Below, one piece after another: positions 10,901 to 23,000 of a stretch of 64,000 nucleotides of DNA. Below the pieces are notes generated by a model. It was not told where the DNA came from, made no database searches, and saw nothing but the letters and a program-made list of their open reading frames with translations. Each line of letters begins with the position of its first letter. Positions within the stretch are counted from its first letter, which is position 1. The DNA is from Macrosoma leucophasiata. Lineage: Eukaryota; Arthropoda; Insecta; Lepidoptera; Hedylidae. The DNA lies in NCBI GenBank assembly GCA_036365455.1, contig JAWQUS010000002.1, positions 7,440,001 to 7,504,000 on the forward strand, in the 5' to 3' direction. Position numbers and translations under genes: made by a program.

Positions 10901-13900
10901 ATACTCTCTCTAATGTAGTAGATACATTAGTTTAGAGCCAATAACCTTTTGTAAAACGGTGGAAAGACAAAATGTATTAAAGGAGAATGACCAATTTTGT
11001 ATGGGAGTTCGCCCTTCTTGCGTCTCGACGAGATTACTCGCAAAATATAGGCAATATCTTAAGAAATGCGTGCGCAAAAAAGAAAAAAGGTATCAATAGG
11101 AGTTTTTAAAAAACTGCATTACGAACTTTTGGTTATTTTGAGGTTAAGTTTTGTATGCTGTACCTGCCAGAGGTTACTAAAATAAGCGAAACTATTTTAA
11201 AGTATTGTGTAGCATCTTAGCTGTTTTACTTACATTAAGTATTATAGTTTAACCGCATGGCATAGTCATGATTCTTCTCCAGGTAGTAATACCAGACAAA
11301 TATTAAATACTTAACAATTAATAAATAAATATCTTGTTTTCATATGGGTGTTTTTATGCTATATATTCACTTACCATCAATGTAAACTGTTTTTCTATTT
11401 GCCGCTTCATGATAATAAAAAGTGAGACATTTATATGATGAATGAAATCTCAATTCAAAAAACAATTTTCTACATACAAGTTGTTAAGACGCCAATCAGG
11501 GCGACTTTTGGTCATTCTCCTTTACCACTAACCACAGAAAAGTTGTTAACAGATTGAAACTATTGTTAAGATAAATGAGAAAGTAAAGAAGTTAGTAGAC
11601 TGCATGGTATTTCTTGGCATTACCGTGGATGCTAAATTGCAACGGGGTCCCTATATTGCCCAATTATCCCTTAGACTTGGCTCAGCAGCATTTGCAGTAA
11701 ATAAGATAAGATTATTGATTATTGTGGGACGGCTCGCCTCGTTCACATTGGTTACTATCACAGTATAATATCCTATGGCATCTTGCTATGGGGAAAACTT
11801 GTGAACACAATACTTTACATATTATTATATTTTTTCAGCGTGGTTTGTATTCTTAGCGGAGGCAACATCGATAACTATACATTATCTCGATGTTTAGAGA
11901 AAGCCAAAGCAATAGATGGTCGGTTAATTCGATTAACAGTAAGTAAATAATTTAAAATTTGCGTATAGAATTTATTTGAAGTATGAGCATCTACTATATA
12001 AATCATTTGTTAATTTAAAAATAATGAGTATAACATACATTACCTACATTTATATGTCTACTTAATTTTATTGTATTTTATTGTGTTTTGAAGGCGACAA
12101 TTCTAGCGGACAGTCCAAACATACAACAAAAACTGTTTAGTATTATTACAAACGTTGGGTGTAACATAGTCAATTGCTATACTGATCGGGCCTGGATAGA
12201 CCAAGACGAATATGGTTCAGAATATGTAAGTAAATGTATTTCTATAATGATATATGAATAGTCTACACTCTCTGCCTACCCCGTTAGGGACCTGCCGTGA
12301 AGAAACATACATACATATGAAAAAGTTGTAATTTAAAAGTCCCAAATGAAACAAAACAGGATTCCACCTATAAAAATCTCTCGTAGCACGTAACTGGCAA
12401 ACGCGCTACACATACTTTTAAGCAAAATAAGATTACAAGTGTAATAAAATTATACTTTCATAGTTATGTAGTCTTCATTATAAATTGCCATATGGCTTGT
12501 ATTGTATGTCATGAGTTAATACGACAGATACACCCATAGATTTATTCATCTTCATATCAGCCATAGGACGTCCACTACTGAACATAGGCCTGCTGAACAT
12601 AGATTTATCACAGTCTAAAGAAAACGAATGTGTTAATTACCTACAGTCATCCAACGAACGTGTAATGTCAGAGCAATGGTGTGGGGCGTGCGACGCGAGG
12701 GACGGAGGGGGCGGTACCAAGTAGCTCATACGAAAACTGTCATCTACTTGGTACTTAGCGACAAGGGGTGCGAGATTTAAATTTCTTTTTAAATATATAA
12801 ATAAGTTATTGGAAAGATGATATTGAAAACTTTGATGTCAACTTTACTGTTAATATTTTATTCTAATTTTCATTTATTAATAATGTGTTATATTTTACAC
12901 TTTATGTATACATATACATACTTCACTTTAAAACGAAAAACCTTTAAGGAAAACTCTAATTTTTTTTTTGTTTGTATTATATGTATTTGATATTCGGATT
13001 ATATTGGACGGAGTTAAAAACGTATGGATGAATATTAGGATCGGTACATTATAATTGTAAGAATTCTGGCGTACTAATAGACCACCCAACTGGAATACTG
13101 GTAGATTGATGATAGACTGGTAAATTGTTGATAGGTTGAGATATTTATAGTTTGATAGATTTTTCCATTTTCTAGAGGCTTCCCAGTACCTCAAAGTTTG
13201 GTAAAGTGCCCGGAGATGTCAACAGGCTCGCCGCCTGTTACATGGGCCAAAACGTGACCGGCGAATCGAGGATGTATGCATGAATCCATTTACCTTTGCC
13301 TACCTCTTAGGGGATGACAGGCGTGATGTTTTTTAGGATTTTTATATAATATATGTTCAACGTAAACTGACGCTTTACAAAAAACGTAAATAAAAACCAA
13401 AAACGTGACAACCTTAATGAATTTGCGTTTTTATGGGTGAAGGAGGCAAATTGCAAAACTTCAAAGGCGATAAACTACTGTATGTACTTATACTGTGGAT
13501 TTATTATGATACACCTATTAAAACGTTCTCGTAGCGAATTGGTACGTGCGACGGAGTCACGCCGCTACGCCCTACTTAAACCAAGGAGTTATTGAGCCGA
13601 TAATAATAGTAGTAACACACGTCTGGATTCAATACGGCGGACCGTATCCGCCGACCAAATCCGCTCTCGCTACACACGACCGGATTCGATATGGCGGACC
13701 GTATCCGCCGACATAATCCGCTCTCGCTACCCACGGCCGGATTCGATACGGCGGACCGTATCCGTCGACATAATCCGCTCTCGCTACACACGGCCGGATT
13801 CGATACGGCGGACCGTATCCGCCGACATAATCCGCTCTTGCTACACACGACCGGATTCGGTACGGCAGACCAAATCCACCAGCCAAATCGATCGGACCGT

Positions 13901-14719
13901 ATCGGACTTGCACCAATTGATAGGTATGCCAGATATATTTCAAAGACCATTTACGTAGAACTCGTAGCAACTAATTGGCAGACGCTACGTTGCTACATTG
14001 CTACACGCAATACGATCTTGTTTAAAACGATAAGCTTTTTCACGCTTATAGATCCTTTTGTAGGCATTATACCAAACAATATATTTTGTGGCGTCCATTT
14101 GATCTTGAATTAAGATAAACGTGGTTTACTTAATTTGAAATATAGGCAAAATATATCGGTATCATAATATGTTTTCATGTCAAAAGTTTGACGGACAAGC
14201 ATTTGGGTACTCTGATGGAAAGTGTACCGTCGCCCAGGGTCGGACTGGGCTAGAAGGGTCCGAGTGGTTCGGCGGCTCCTCGCCCACATAAGACCGGATA
14301 ATAGACCCGGGGCCTAAGCTAAATCTTTGCGACAAGCCTCGCAGGCCAGATCCGTGAAGGCTTTGGTAGACTGGGGCCCGACTGGCAAACGCCACCTCGT
14401 CTACATGTCCAGTGCGACCCTGCCATGGCCTATGAACATTTGCAACACGAGGGGCGTTGCTAACGTGCGATCATCCCCGAGCGATGCTTTTCACGCAAGT
14501 TTTAAAGACAGCTCAGAGAGGAATTCGTTCCACAATTTTACATAGTTCCCAATTGTTGTACATTTTCAGTTAAATTTAACATGCGAAACACGTAATTTGG
14601 AACACGCGTGCACATTGAAAAGAGTATTGCATCGAATATTCCCTGGGATGTGTGAATTTTCGGAAGAACCTTTTGATGCAATATCGATATGCGCTTGTTT
14701 TCCGCGACAACGGCTTTAA
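4994..14719 (+). CDS. Serine/threonine dehydratase-like paralog 2, catalytic lysine lost (probable pseudo-enzyme)
   Basis: Exons: 4994-5104 (tentative first exon, 37 aa), 6094-6213, 6318-6388, 6470-6566, 8173-8363, 9115-9277, 10034-10189, 10496-10638, 11839-11938, 12094-12225 and 14570-14719 (stop). Every junction is GT/AG and in phase, giving 477 aa with the tentative exon. The fold is that of type-II PLP threonine dehydratases: SFCERGA where active enzymes have SFK(x)RGA, then SLGNWAM for the usual S(x)GNHA, glycine loop VGGGALLAG, C-terminal LSGGNID and an ACT-like tail. The PLP Schiff-base lysine is therefore a cysteine (codon TGC at 6474-6476) and the neighbouring histidine a tryptophan, so normal ammonia-lyase chemistry is not expected. 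The frame is nevertheless open throughout. It may be regulatory, bind ligand without catalysis, or be in early decay. AATAAA lies at 14812-14817. The first exon is the least certain part. Confidence 0.85.
5221..5650 (-). repeat. Dispersed A-tailed retro-repeat, copy 1
   Basis: About 430 bp that recurs at 46885-47245 (also minus) and 58665-59072 (plus). Shared words include GTCAAGTAAAACGATATTTCG, TCGAGTAAAGCGATGGCTACT and GCCACCAACTTTATT. A run of T at 5222-5240 is the tail of the element read on the minus strand. It has no open reading frame and behaves like a SINE or LINE 3' end. It lies in the tentative first intron of dehydratase paralog 2. Confidence 0.75.
6004..6121 (+). repeat. 59-bp tandem duplication of a splice acceptor and exon start
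   Basis: Two direct copies (6004-6062 and 6063-6121) of a unit holding the polypyrimidine tract, AG and the first ~28 bp of dehydratase paralog 2 exon 2, with five differences between them. Using the first acceptor gives IPDSEFDER followed at once by an in-frame TAA from the junction. The second acceptor gives the open exon. So only the downstream acceptor can be used productively. Confidence 0.9.
6754..7948 (+). mobile_element. 5'-truncated LINE with reverse-transcriptase C-terminus
   Basis: An open frame at 6754-7614 (286 aa) begins at the catalytic region (DDLQVYAQ, the end of the RT 'YxDD' motif) and continues through the RT thumb and C-terminal region (DLGIYMDVNLNWDYQV, IDYADVCYSDL, LRKYDHISSYR, LPIRQRR). 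It ends with a 3' UTR and an AATAAA plus (TAAA)n tail near 7917-7948. The family resembles CR1/Jockey-type LINEs. It sits in the intron that only paralog 2 has and is in the same orientation as the gene. Confidence 0.85.
8690..9025 (-). repeat. Minus-strand copies of the 24264-24560 repeat family
   Basis: Read on the minus strand, this stretch contains the family's landmarks: a CTGGTGGTAGTG-like start near 9020, AGCACTATCGTGTTCC near 8830, and GCAACGCATCTACATTTTGACC near 8740. The interior is disrupted. It lies in the intron before exon 9115-9277 of dehydratase paralog 2. Confidence 0.6.
9288..9560 (+). repeat. tRNA-derived SINE copy
   Basis: The head (TAACTGCCTC..GTTTAGTGGTAGCAGG) resembles a Pol III A box, followed by a degraded B box, a SINE body (GTTGTCAACAGGTTCGCCAC) and the end CCCCTTCGGGGATTACAG. 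It is the same family as the minus-strand copy at 20275-20600, which keeps a much better B box. Confidence 0.72.
10755..11810 (+). mobile_element. Degenerate LINE reverse-transcriptase fragment split by a TA-flanked MITE
   Basis: Coding-like pieces flank an insertion. Upstream, a translation reads VLFADDTSLVFK (RT catalytic motif, FADD). Downstream, a region reads FLGITVDAKLQ and later YGILLWGK, typical of the RT thumb of Jockey/R1-type LINEs. Frames are broken. The insertion at 10980-11522 has inverted ends starting AAGGAGAATGACCAA and TA dinucleotides on both sides (10978-10979, 11523-11524), as in Tc1/mariner-type MITEs. All lies in the intron between dehydratase paralog 2 exons 10496-10638 and 11839-11938. 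Confidence 0.75.
10980..11522. mobile_element. TA-flanked MITE with 15-bp inverted ends
   Basis: The left end is AAGGAGAATGACCAA and the right end TTGGTCATTCTCCTT, perfect reverse complements of 15 bp with partial similarity further in. TA target duplications flank it. There is no open reading frame. It interrupts the LINE fragment described at 10755-11810, so it is younger. Confidence 0.75.
12600..13500 (+). repeat. Long dispersed repeat, copy 2 (first copy at 3360-4480)
   Basis: Shares CCAACGAACGTGTAATGTCA, a GGGGGCGGTACCAAGTAG core, a SINE-like middle (GATGTCAACAGGCTCGCCGC) and a 3' part with CAAAGGCGATAAACTACT with the block at 3360-4480, in the same order and orientation. It lies in the last intron of dehydratase paralog 2. 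Confidence 0.7.
13624..13910. repeat. 57-bp minisatellite, about five units
   Basis: Units start at 13624, 13681, 13738, 13795 and 13852 (the last one degenerate). The period is exactly 57 bp. Each unit carries a near-palindrome, CGGCGGA-CCGTA-TCCGCCG (7-bp arms, 5-bp loop), and the array is GC-rich against an AT-rich intron. Because 57 is a multiple of three and units lack stops, both strands show open frames of over 100 codons; these are composition artefacts, not genes. Confidence 0.92.
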
Positions 14720-14811
14720 GATAAGGTGACGAATAAGGATTATTCTTAAAAGTATTACGAGTATGAATTATCATGCATGTTTTATTCCTAGATAAATATA
14801 AAATAATAAGT

Positions 14812-14817
14812 AATAAA
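14812..14817 (+). terminator. Poly(A) signal of dehydratase paralog 2
   Basis: A canonical AATAAA about 93 nt after the stop codon at 14717-14719, the first good match downstream. Confidence 0.55.
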
Positions 14818-14869
14818 ATTGAATTAAGTATAATATGTTTTCTCTAAGTCGAACTGACTAAATTTATTA

Positions 14870-15660
14870 TTAACTAGCTGTGCCCGCGACTTCGTCCACG
14901 TGAGAAAAAATATGGTTGTTCAGTATCTACCCGGACGAAGTCGTGAGCGCAGCTAGTATAAAAGTAGCCTATGTTACTTCTTATTACATCAGCTATCTGC
15001 CAGTGAAAGTCCCGTCAAAATCGGAGACACTCAGATTCTATTGGAGAATAAAGTAGCCTAAGGCTCCTTTCATTCTGCAGCGTGTCGCCGGTCGCGTGTG
15101 GCGAGACCGGCGACACGCAGTACAGAAACGCTACCGGCAAGCACGCGGCACAATGAAAGTCACTATGGAGCTTCATACAAATTGCACCGGTCGCGCCGAA
15201 AGGAGCCTAAGTTACTCCTTATTACATCAGCATCATACCCATGGAAGTCCCGTCAAAGTCGAATACACTCCAATTCTACTTATTTGTATTTAGGTATGGA
15301 GATAAAAGTAGCCTAAGTTACTTCTTATTACATCAGCTACCTACCCGTGGAAGTCCCGTCAAAGTCGGATACACTCCAATTCTACTTATTTGTATGTATG
15401 TTTGTATGGATGTATGGAGACAAAAGTAGCCTAGGTTACTCCTTATCACATCAGCTATTTGCCAGTGAAAGTCCCGTCAAAATCGGTCCAGCCGTTCCCA
15501 AGATTAGCCCCGCCAAACAGACAGACAGACAAACAGACAAAAATTGTAAAAAATGTTGTTTTGGTATATGTACCGTGTATACATACGTATGCATTTAGTA
15601 AAAAGCTATTATTTTAATATCACAAACAGACACTTCAATTTTATTTATTTGTATAGATTT
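14870..15660 (+). repeat. Tandemly reiterated RTE-like 3' tails
   Basis: Starts with CTAGCTGTGCCCGCGACTTC, a common lepidopteran element end. It then repeats a unit of ~80-110 bp several times (14957, 15050, 15205, 15306, 15425), each reading roughly AAAGTAGCCTAAGTTACT...GAAGTCCCGTCAAA. It ends with ACAGACAGACAGAC and CTTCAATTTTATTTATTTG. A similar body is found at 37013-37472. No coding potential. The remaining part of the 14720-17036 interval holds the microsatellite, a palindrome and further AACAGACAGAC-type tails near 16330, but no gene. Confidence 0.7.
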
Positions 15661-15911
15661 ATTATGGAAAGGTAATACCTATACAAAATAAGACCTAAAA
15701 ATTATGTGAAAATTTTAAGCGTCTACTTGCTACCGTTATTATTATCTAGCAAAAAATAGACGAAAAAAAAATGGATGCCCCCTTGGACCCCTTAACATTT
15801 TCATTTTCTTATTTTTAGTAATTAATGCTGTCTTTATAGCCGTATCAGAAATACATAATTTGTGGAAATGTTAGCTTTCTAGCTATCACTATTTATGAGA
15901 TACAGGCTGGT

Positions 15912-15931
15912 GACAGACAGACGGACGGACG

Positions 15932-15962
<31 letters not shown>

Positions 15963-15964
15963 AG
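15912..15964. repeat. (GACA/GACG)n microsatellite
   Basis: An uninterrupted run of GACA and GACG tetramers of about 53 bp, extending the ACAGACAGAC tail of a RTE-like element remnant. Confidence 0.9.
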
Positions 15965-16589
15965 CGGAGGATTAGTAATCCGTGGGGTCCGTTTTTACCT
16001 TTTAGGTACGAAACCCCCTAAAAGATAGAAATAAGATTCACAATAGCTTAGAAATATTCGATATGATTCTTGAAATTGATATAACTATTTTATTTCTGAA
16101 TCGATTCACATGGAACAAACACTAAATTTTAAGTGAGACTTACCACAATATATTAGTTAAAACCGTTAATCGAATAAGCCGTTTCTGATATTAGCGTGCA
16201 CAAACACACAGACGAACAGACATTTTTTTCGGGATAAAAAGTACCCAGTGTTCTGCGCCAAAGGTTAAAGTATAATCATACCAAGTTTCACTGTAATCGG
16301 ACCGGTAGTTTTTCTGTGATGCTTGAACAAACAGACAGACAGACAGACAAAAATATTCCTAATCACATATATGTGTTCTTTATCGATCTAGTAACATCCC
16401 CTGGTATTTATTTTTCAATATTTTTAATGTACAGAATTTACACTTCTACAGTTTTATTATAAGTTTATAGATAATACTTCCAAAAATAATTCATAAGCAA
16501 AATTAGTCAAATCGGTCCAGCCGTAAAAACTTTGTCTCAATATGTTGGAAAGAGATATAAGAGATATATAGAATATTTATTTAGAGATA

Positions 16590-16632
16590 TATTTGACTGG
16601 AAGATTACCACTGGTAATCTTCCAGTCAAATA
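16590..16632. repeat. Perfect 21-bp palindrome with 1-nt spacer
   Basis: The left arm 16590-16610 (ends GGAAGATTACCA) and right arm 16612-16632 (starts TGGTAATCTTCC) are exact reverse complements over 21 bp, separated by a single C. It lies between dehydratase paralogs 2 and 3. Confidence 0.95.
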
Positions 16633-17036
16633 CCTAATATTGTGGAACCCTTCATGGGCGAGTCCGACTCGCGCTTTGGCGGTTTTTAATCTATATTTAT
16701 TAGAGTAATGTATTTATTTACTAAAGTTAACTTAGTAAACTAGGCTTACTATCATTTCTAAAACACATAAAATATAAGATTAATAATAGTAGATATATAT
16801 CTAATTAAAACCACTTTTAAACGAACCTTTTTTTGAACTGAACATAACCGATGATAGAAAATATTATTATAGTACATATTTTACTTTCTCTATGTAGGTA
16901 CGGTCATTTTGACCACACTCTTTCACTATGCTCTTTCAATTTGACATTCTTGATCCAAATATCATGACATGTGAATTTACATTTAATATAACCAGAATTA
17001 AATTACAGTACTACAAAATATAAAAAATATAACAAA

Positions 17037-20000
17037 ATGTCTAGAAGAAACGTAAGAACCTATGTACTCATGTTTTTTTGTGATAACACTGTCGTCCAAA
17101 TTCGATTTGTTAGCATTATTCGCTATTTTGTTTCCTATGTATAATTTCTTTTACCATTAGGAAGACTTCGACGAATTTTGTGACCCAGAAAATCCCAGAA
17201 TCTTGAAATACGATGAAGTAGTAGATGCAGCGCATCGAGTCAAACAATATGTAACGACTACGCCATGCAATGTATGTACAAAATAGGTTTAACTATATTT
17301 TGTTATCGTGTAATATCATTGATGTATAACTCTCCCTGTTTTCTCGTGGTTTTGGCATTCTATTGCGTATCGCTGAAAAAGGGAACACATTGTGTGTCTG
17401 CATGTCTCTTAACTCTTAATAACCCTTTTCTTCGGAATGCGTGGAGGTATCAAGTCGAAATGAATATATAGGTCTCGATCACAAGGTAGTACCGTTTAAT
17501 TACAAACAGATCCTCGAATGGAAATCGGCAACCCAATGAACAAGCACCTCAAAAGAAAAGCCGTAGTAGGAGGACAACATAGAAGCTAAGTACATTACAA
17601 AAAAAATTAAGAACTCTTTTGTTGATAAACGTAGGTGGTAACCACGCATTACTTATGTCGCTGTATGGGGACAATAATTTTACAACGGCCCTCAAAAAGT
17701 TTCCTCCCCTACGCAAAATAAATGTTGCCATTTTTCATAGAGCAACACGGGCCACCGGCCGCGGCGAACCTGAGGGGCCGCCATGTGCAGGCTTTCCCCT
17801 CTATCAAAGTACAAACACAAGACGTGTTCCATTGCCTGTCGCCGAGATGTTTCAATCTGTACGTGAAATTGTTTATGTACCTATTCGTAGTAATAAACGA
17901 TATTTGTAGTGTGAGTGTGAGTGTCACATGTATTTCGCCCGCAAAAAATAACAGACTGTTTTGCATCGGTAATAAACGCTATGGCTACTTCCCTCCGGTC
18001 CGCCGCGCCGGTGGCCGTGTTGCTCTATGCCATTTTTACTTTCTTACAGCAGAATGTATTTATATACAATGGTAGAGCTCTAGTGACGGAGCTCGCGGGC
18101 GTAGGCACCACCGCATTACCTAATATACTTGCCGCTAAATGGTAGTGTTCAGCACTATCGTGTTCCGGTCAGGTCATTTTCACAAGGCCTCCGACAAATT
18201 TTAACGACTGCTATCTATCGATAGCAACCGGGACCGACGGCTTAGCGTGCCCTCCGAAGCACGGAAACGTAACGTTGGTCGAAATACTTCGACCATATTA
18301 TCAACATTATGGTAGATTATTACTGATGGTAGAATTTCGGTATTGGAGCTCGAGGGCGTAGGCACCACCGCATTACCTTATCTATCTTCCGCCAAATGGT
18401 AGTTCCGGTTAAATGGTAATGTATGGCCCCGCAATAACTATCACAGAGGCATAACAACTAAGTTCTCAGGGGTGGTAACACATCTGCATTTTGACCTCTG
18501 GTCTTTGTGTGGGTGTCTATAGACTGCAGTCATCACTAAATAACAATGTGAACTGCATGCTTGTTTGCCACATCCGTACATAAAATATATATATTCAGAA
18601 TAGCTGCTCAATAATTTACCTATTGCAGTCTTCACATTACCAGCGAGAATTTATGATGAATGTATATTACAAATTGGAAACTGTATTGAAAACCGGCAGG
18701 TAAGGCAATTTACTACACACACAAGCATGTTAATTTACGCCTGTTTGCTATATTTTCCTATCATCATCATTTCAGCCGGAAGACCACAACTGCCATTTCT
18801 TCTTTCCATTTTATAAATTTCTATATCTCCATACTCCAAGCTAGTACATACCACTTTCAATACTAAAATTATTGAGAACGTTATTTTATTCCTGCTTTAC
18901 TTACCATACCTACTGATTTCAGTTTCAAGGAAAGAGGAGCAATAAATACGTTAGATTTGTTACCTATGGACAAGAAAAAGTTAGGTGTTGTGGTGGCTTC
19001 CATCGGGAACCATGCAATTAGCATCTGCTACTACGGCTTGAAGTTTGGTATACCAGTTGTGACCGTGATGCCAACGACCGTGACGATAGCGAAGCAGCAA
19101 CGATGTCAAAGTCTGGGTGCCAAAGTGATTGTCCAAGGCAACAACTTACTCGAAGCCCAAAAATTCGCGAGAGCCATTGCAAGAGAGAAAGGACTTGTTT
19201 TTATAAACGGGTATTTGTAACAATGTGGTTGTAATTCAAAGATATGTAGCGTAGTCTGCCATAAGTACATATACTCTACCTTACCATAAGTTCATGTACG
19301 TTTGTACATATGCCGTCAAAAGAGTCCTTAGGGCTGGCAGCGCGTTGGCGACGCCCCTGGTGTTGCAAATGTTCATAGGCGACGGTGACCACTTTTCATC
19401 AGGTGGCCCGTTTGCTTGCTGTCAACCTTCAGACATTCAACCTATTCCGCTCCTAGACCTAGACTGTCTGCTTGTGACGTCCTGTAGTATGGGTGAGACC
19501 AGCACTTTAACGAGTTACTTTTTCCCTGCATTATTAATGACGTTAAGCGATGGCTAGGGTGTCGGCTTTTCGGCATATCAAAGGGTTTTAGCGCATTGTT
19601 TAACGCGTTATGACGCTCAATTATAGGGCTGGCCACGTAGGCCAGTATTGCAAACAGATTGCACATTCACTGCACCCTCAGATCTGTGAGATATTTTATC
19701 TTATGTAAAATTCCAAGCCAAGTTGCATTCCATTAGCCAAGTTAACTTACTAAAATTAACGATTTTAGCGAGTTTTAGTTACCAAGTATGTACTCAAGTA
19801 TCGATTAATCACGTGATTAAAATTTATCGATGACTACTAGAAATATCAATACAATTGCTTCGCGTCCCAGAGCGTTTCCGTCTTTAACTAATTAACTTGT
19901 CTTTTTAGGAAGCTGGGCGCTCATGATCATAATTACGATACAGGACACTTAAACTTATAGCAATGGCTGACTAGAAAATAAAAATAAAAAAAAAAACCGA

Positions 20001-23000
20001 CCGAATTGAGAACCTCCTCGTTTTTGAACTCGGTTAAATAAAACAGTTACAAACATTTTTTTTTATTAGCCGTGACCACCCTCATGCGCTAGCTGGCTAC
20101 GGCACGGTGGCGTTGGAGGTACTGGAGCAGGTACCCAACGTGGAGGCGGTACTGGTACCGGTCGGCAGCGGGGGACTCATAGCCGCCGTCGCTACTGTGA
20201 TCAAGCACGTCAAACCCAAGTGTCTTGTATACGTTAGCATCGCTTTCGAAACTTTTCTCTTGAAATTAAAAACGTATTTTCACGCCTGTAATCCCCGAAG
20301 GGGTAGGCGTAAGTAGGTAGGTGTAAGAGGTAAATGCATGCATTCAAGCATACATGCAAACACCCACGATTCGCCGGTTACGTTTTTGGGCCTTGTAACA
20401 GCCTGTTGACATCTCCGGACACATTACCAAACTTCGAGATTCTGCGAAATTTCCAGAAAATGCATAAATCTCAATTAAACCAAAAAATAAAGGACTTTAC
20501 ACCATTATCTCTGATAACCCCCTACCCGGGAATCGAACCCAGGACCTCAGCATAGTAGTAGTGGCCTGCTACCACCAGGCTACCGAGGCAGTTAAAGTTT
20601 TCTCGTGAACTTGTATGTAATCTACTATCACGTCTGACATGAAAATGACAAATAGATCTGATAGTAAATGAACACAACATATACATATACTATATATTTT
20701 TAATGTAAGTGATGGCCATCGACTTGAAAGCTACCTAAATATTTATTATAATGCAAGAGTGCTTTAAACTAAGTCATTTTTCAGGGTGTTCAATCGGAAA
20801 AAATGCCAGTGTTTTATAAATCATTAGAAAATGACCACCCAGTGAACATTCCGATGGAAACGACGTTGGCAGATTGTATAGCAGTGACCAATGTTGGCGT
20901 TAATTCTTTCAACATGGCGCGGGCATTAATTGACAAAATGGTGAAAACATAATTAATTGTCTTGTGGGTACATACCTACTTTTTAGGACAGCATTCTATA
21001 GCTAAAATGTATCTAATATACGTTTTTGAATAAGGGGGTTAATGTATAAATCTAATCAAGAGAGAGTGAAAAGCGTCAGATATCCCGGTCCTGACACACC
21101 TCCTAAACTTTTAATAAGTAAATTATAATATTATAAACTTATTTCGTCAGCTAACCCCTGAAACTACAATCATAATAGGTAAAAACCGATACTATATATA
21201 TACTTTGTTACGTTAAAAAGATTTTATTAACTATGCTAGAGTACAATTTATTTATTGACAAAACTTAATTGCATGTACACATGTACACATGTACATACGG
21301 ATATAGGTACATAACAATATTCATGAGACCAAGATAATCATGTTTATGCACTAACGCTGTCTTCTAATTGTACTCAAGTTTTTTAATGGATATATTATCT
21401 CCTTATCTTTTCACGGCACTGCTCTACTTCACCGGGGAATCGTTCAGCGCAAAGAGCTCTTGTTACCTTTTGATGTTAATCAGACCTATCGTATAATTTT
21501 AGTTATTGGTCAATGACGATTGGATCGCTCGCTCTATACTTCACCTGATTGAGAAAGAGCGCTACGTGGTTGAGGGCGCCGGCGCATGCCCTCTCGCGGC
21601 AATCATCGGCAACTTAGTTCCTGAACTCAAGACTAAAAAGTAAATAAACATATATAATGTTATCTAAGTGTGAATAAAAAGGCACTTAGGTAAAAGATAC
21701 TTGGGTAGTACCTAGGTATATATAGATACTAGACAGTGACAGCTAACACCTATACGAGTATACTGTTAGCTACTTCTAGTAGTGGTAGAGCTAGAGCTCT
21801 AGTCACGAAAACTTACTGTGTTTTATTCTACTACAATAACATACCTACCTACATTGTGCCCTGTATGATGCTGTATTTCCGGCCCAAAGGCAAAGGACCA
21901 GGATCCTTAGGGACCTCAAGGTCGGGGGTGCGACCGCCTATCAAAATTGAGCAATTTGGATAGGCGACAATGTAGACAAAGGCAGGAACAAATGAAATGA
22001 AAAATTGTCAGAAATAACAATATCGACAACAGTTTCGATAGGCGGTAGCACCCTAGGACTTATAACGCTTCAGCATTGCCTTTGTTATTGTGTAGGTAAA
22101 TAGCCATTTACTCAAGCTGCATTAATTTTATTAAGGTACTTGAGTGCATTTCGATGGTAAAGATCTTATGAATGAGATGAAAATACCACCGGATTACCTG
22201 AGTTTCAAAATACGTAGGTACGGTGGATAGGCAGAACTCGTCCACCACGCAAGGCAACAAATCCGCCGTCGCAAACAGAATATCTATAAACGTACACATG
22301 GCATGATAAGGTGTTGAGGTGTAAGTGATGGAAAGACGCGGCTAATATCTCAGACCCTAGGACCAAAAAGATGTAATTCCCACGTTCTTATTGTATTTTA
22401 GCGTTGTATGCTTGGTGAGTGGCGGCAACATTGACACAATAGTGCTTGCCCGTTGTCTCGACCGCGGACTCGCAGCCGAAGGTCGACTGGTCAAGTTTCG
22501 AGTAATTATCATTCAATTTTAATATTAGTTATTTTGGTACTTACTTCATGTTTAGAATAATTACATTATACTAATTTACTTTATATTAATGAACATGGAT
22601 AAACGTTTGCCCCTACTAAAGTAAATATCAGAATAGCACACAATTTCGTTAACTCGGGCCATGAATGTCGTGTTAAACACCTATCTTTTATTATTAAACA
22701 ATGCACAAAGTGAAGTCCCGATTGGAGTTATTGTCGGGGGAAACTGGTACCTACCGTGGTACATACTTAATTTATTGCGATGCCGGAGATGGAAACCACA
22801 ATTATTGTAGCGACTAAACACTTGTCTACGCGAAAGAAATCCACCGGATTTTCCAAAAAAAAAAACCTACCTTCAGGATTACTACACATTCTCTGCTTCA
22901 GGCGTGTTTTCTCTCAGAGGTACCTACACCTGTAAGTTACACAGCATCTATTACTGTTTAGTACCTGTACAGAGGACTGACCAGTTCAGTCTTTGCAGTC

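Noticed and set aside
13576..14113. Open frames of >100 codons on both strands over the minisatellite
   Set aside because: They follow from a 57-bp unit without stops; no splice sites, no known domain.
17709..18145. Overlapping 70-117-codon frames in dehydratase paralog 3 intron
   Set aside because: They lie across the hAT-type MITE and are composition artefacts of its GC-rich ends.
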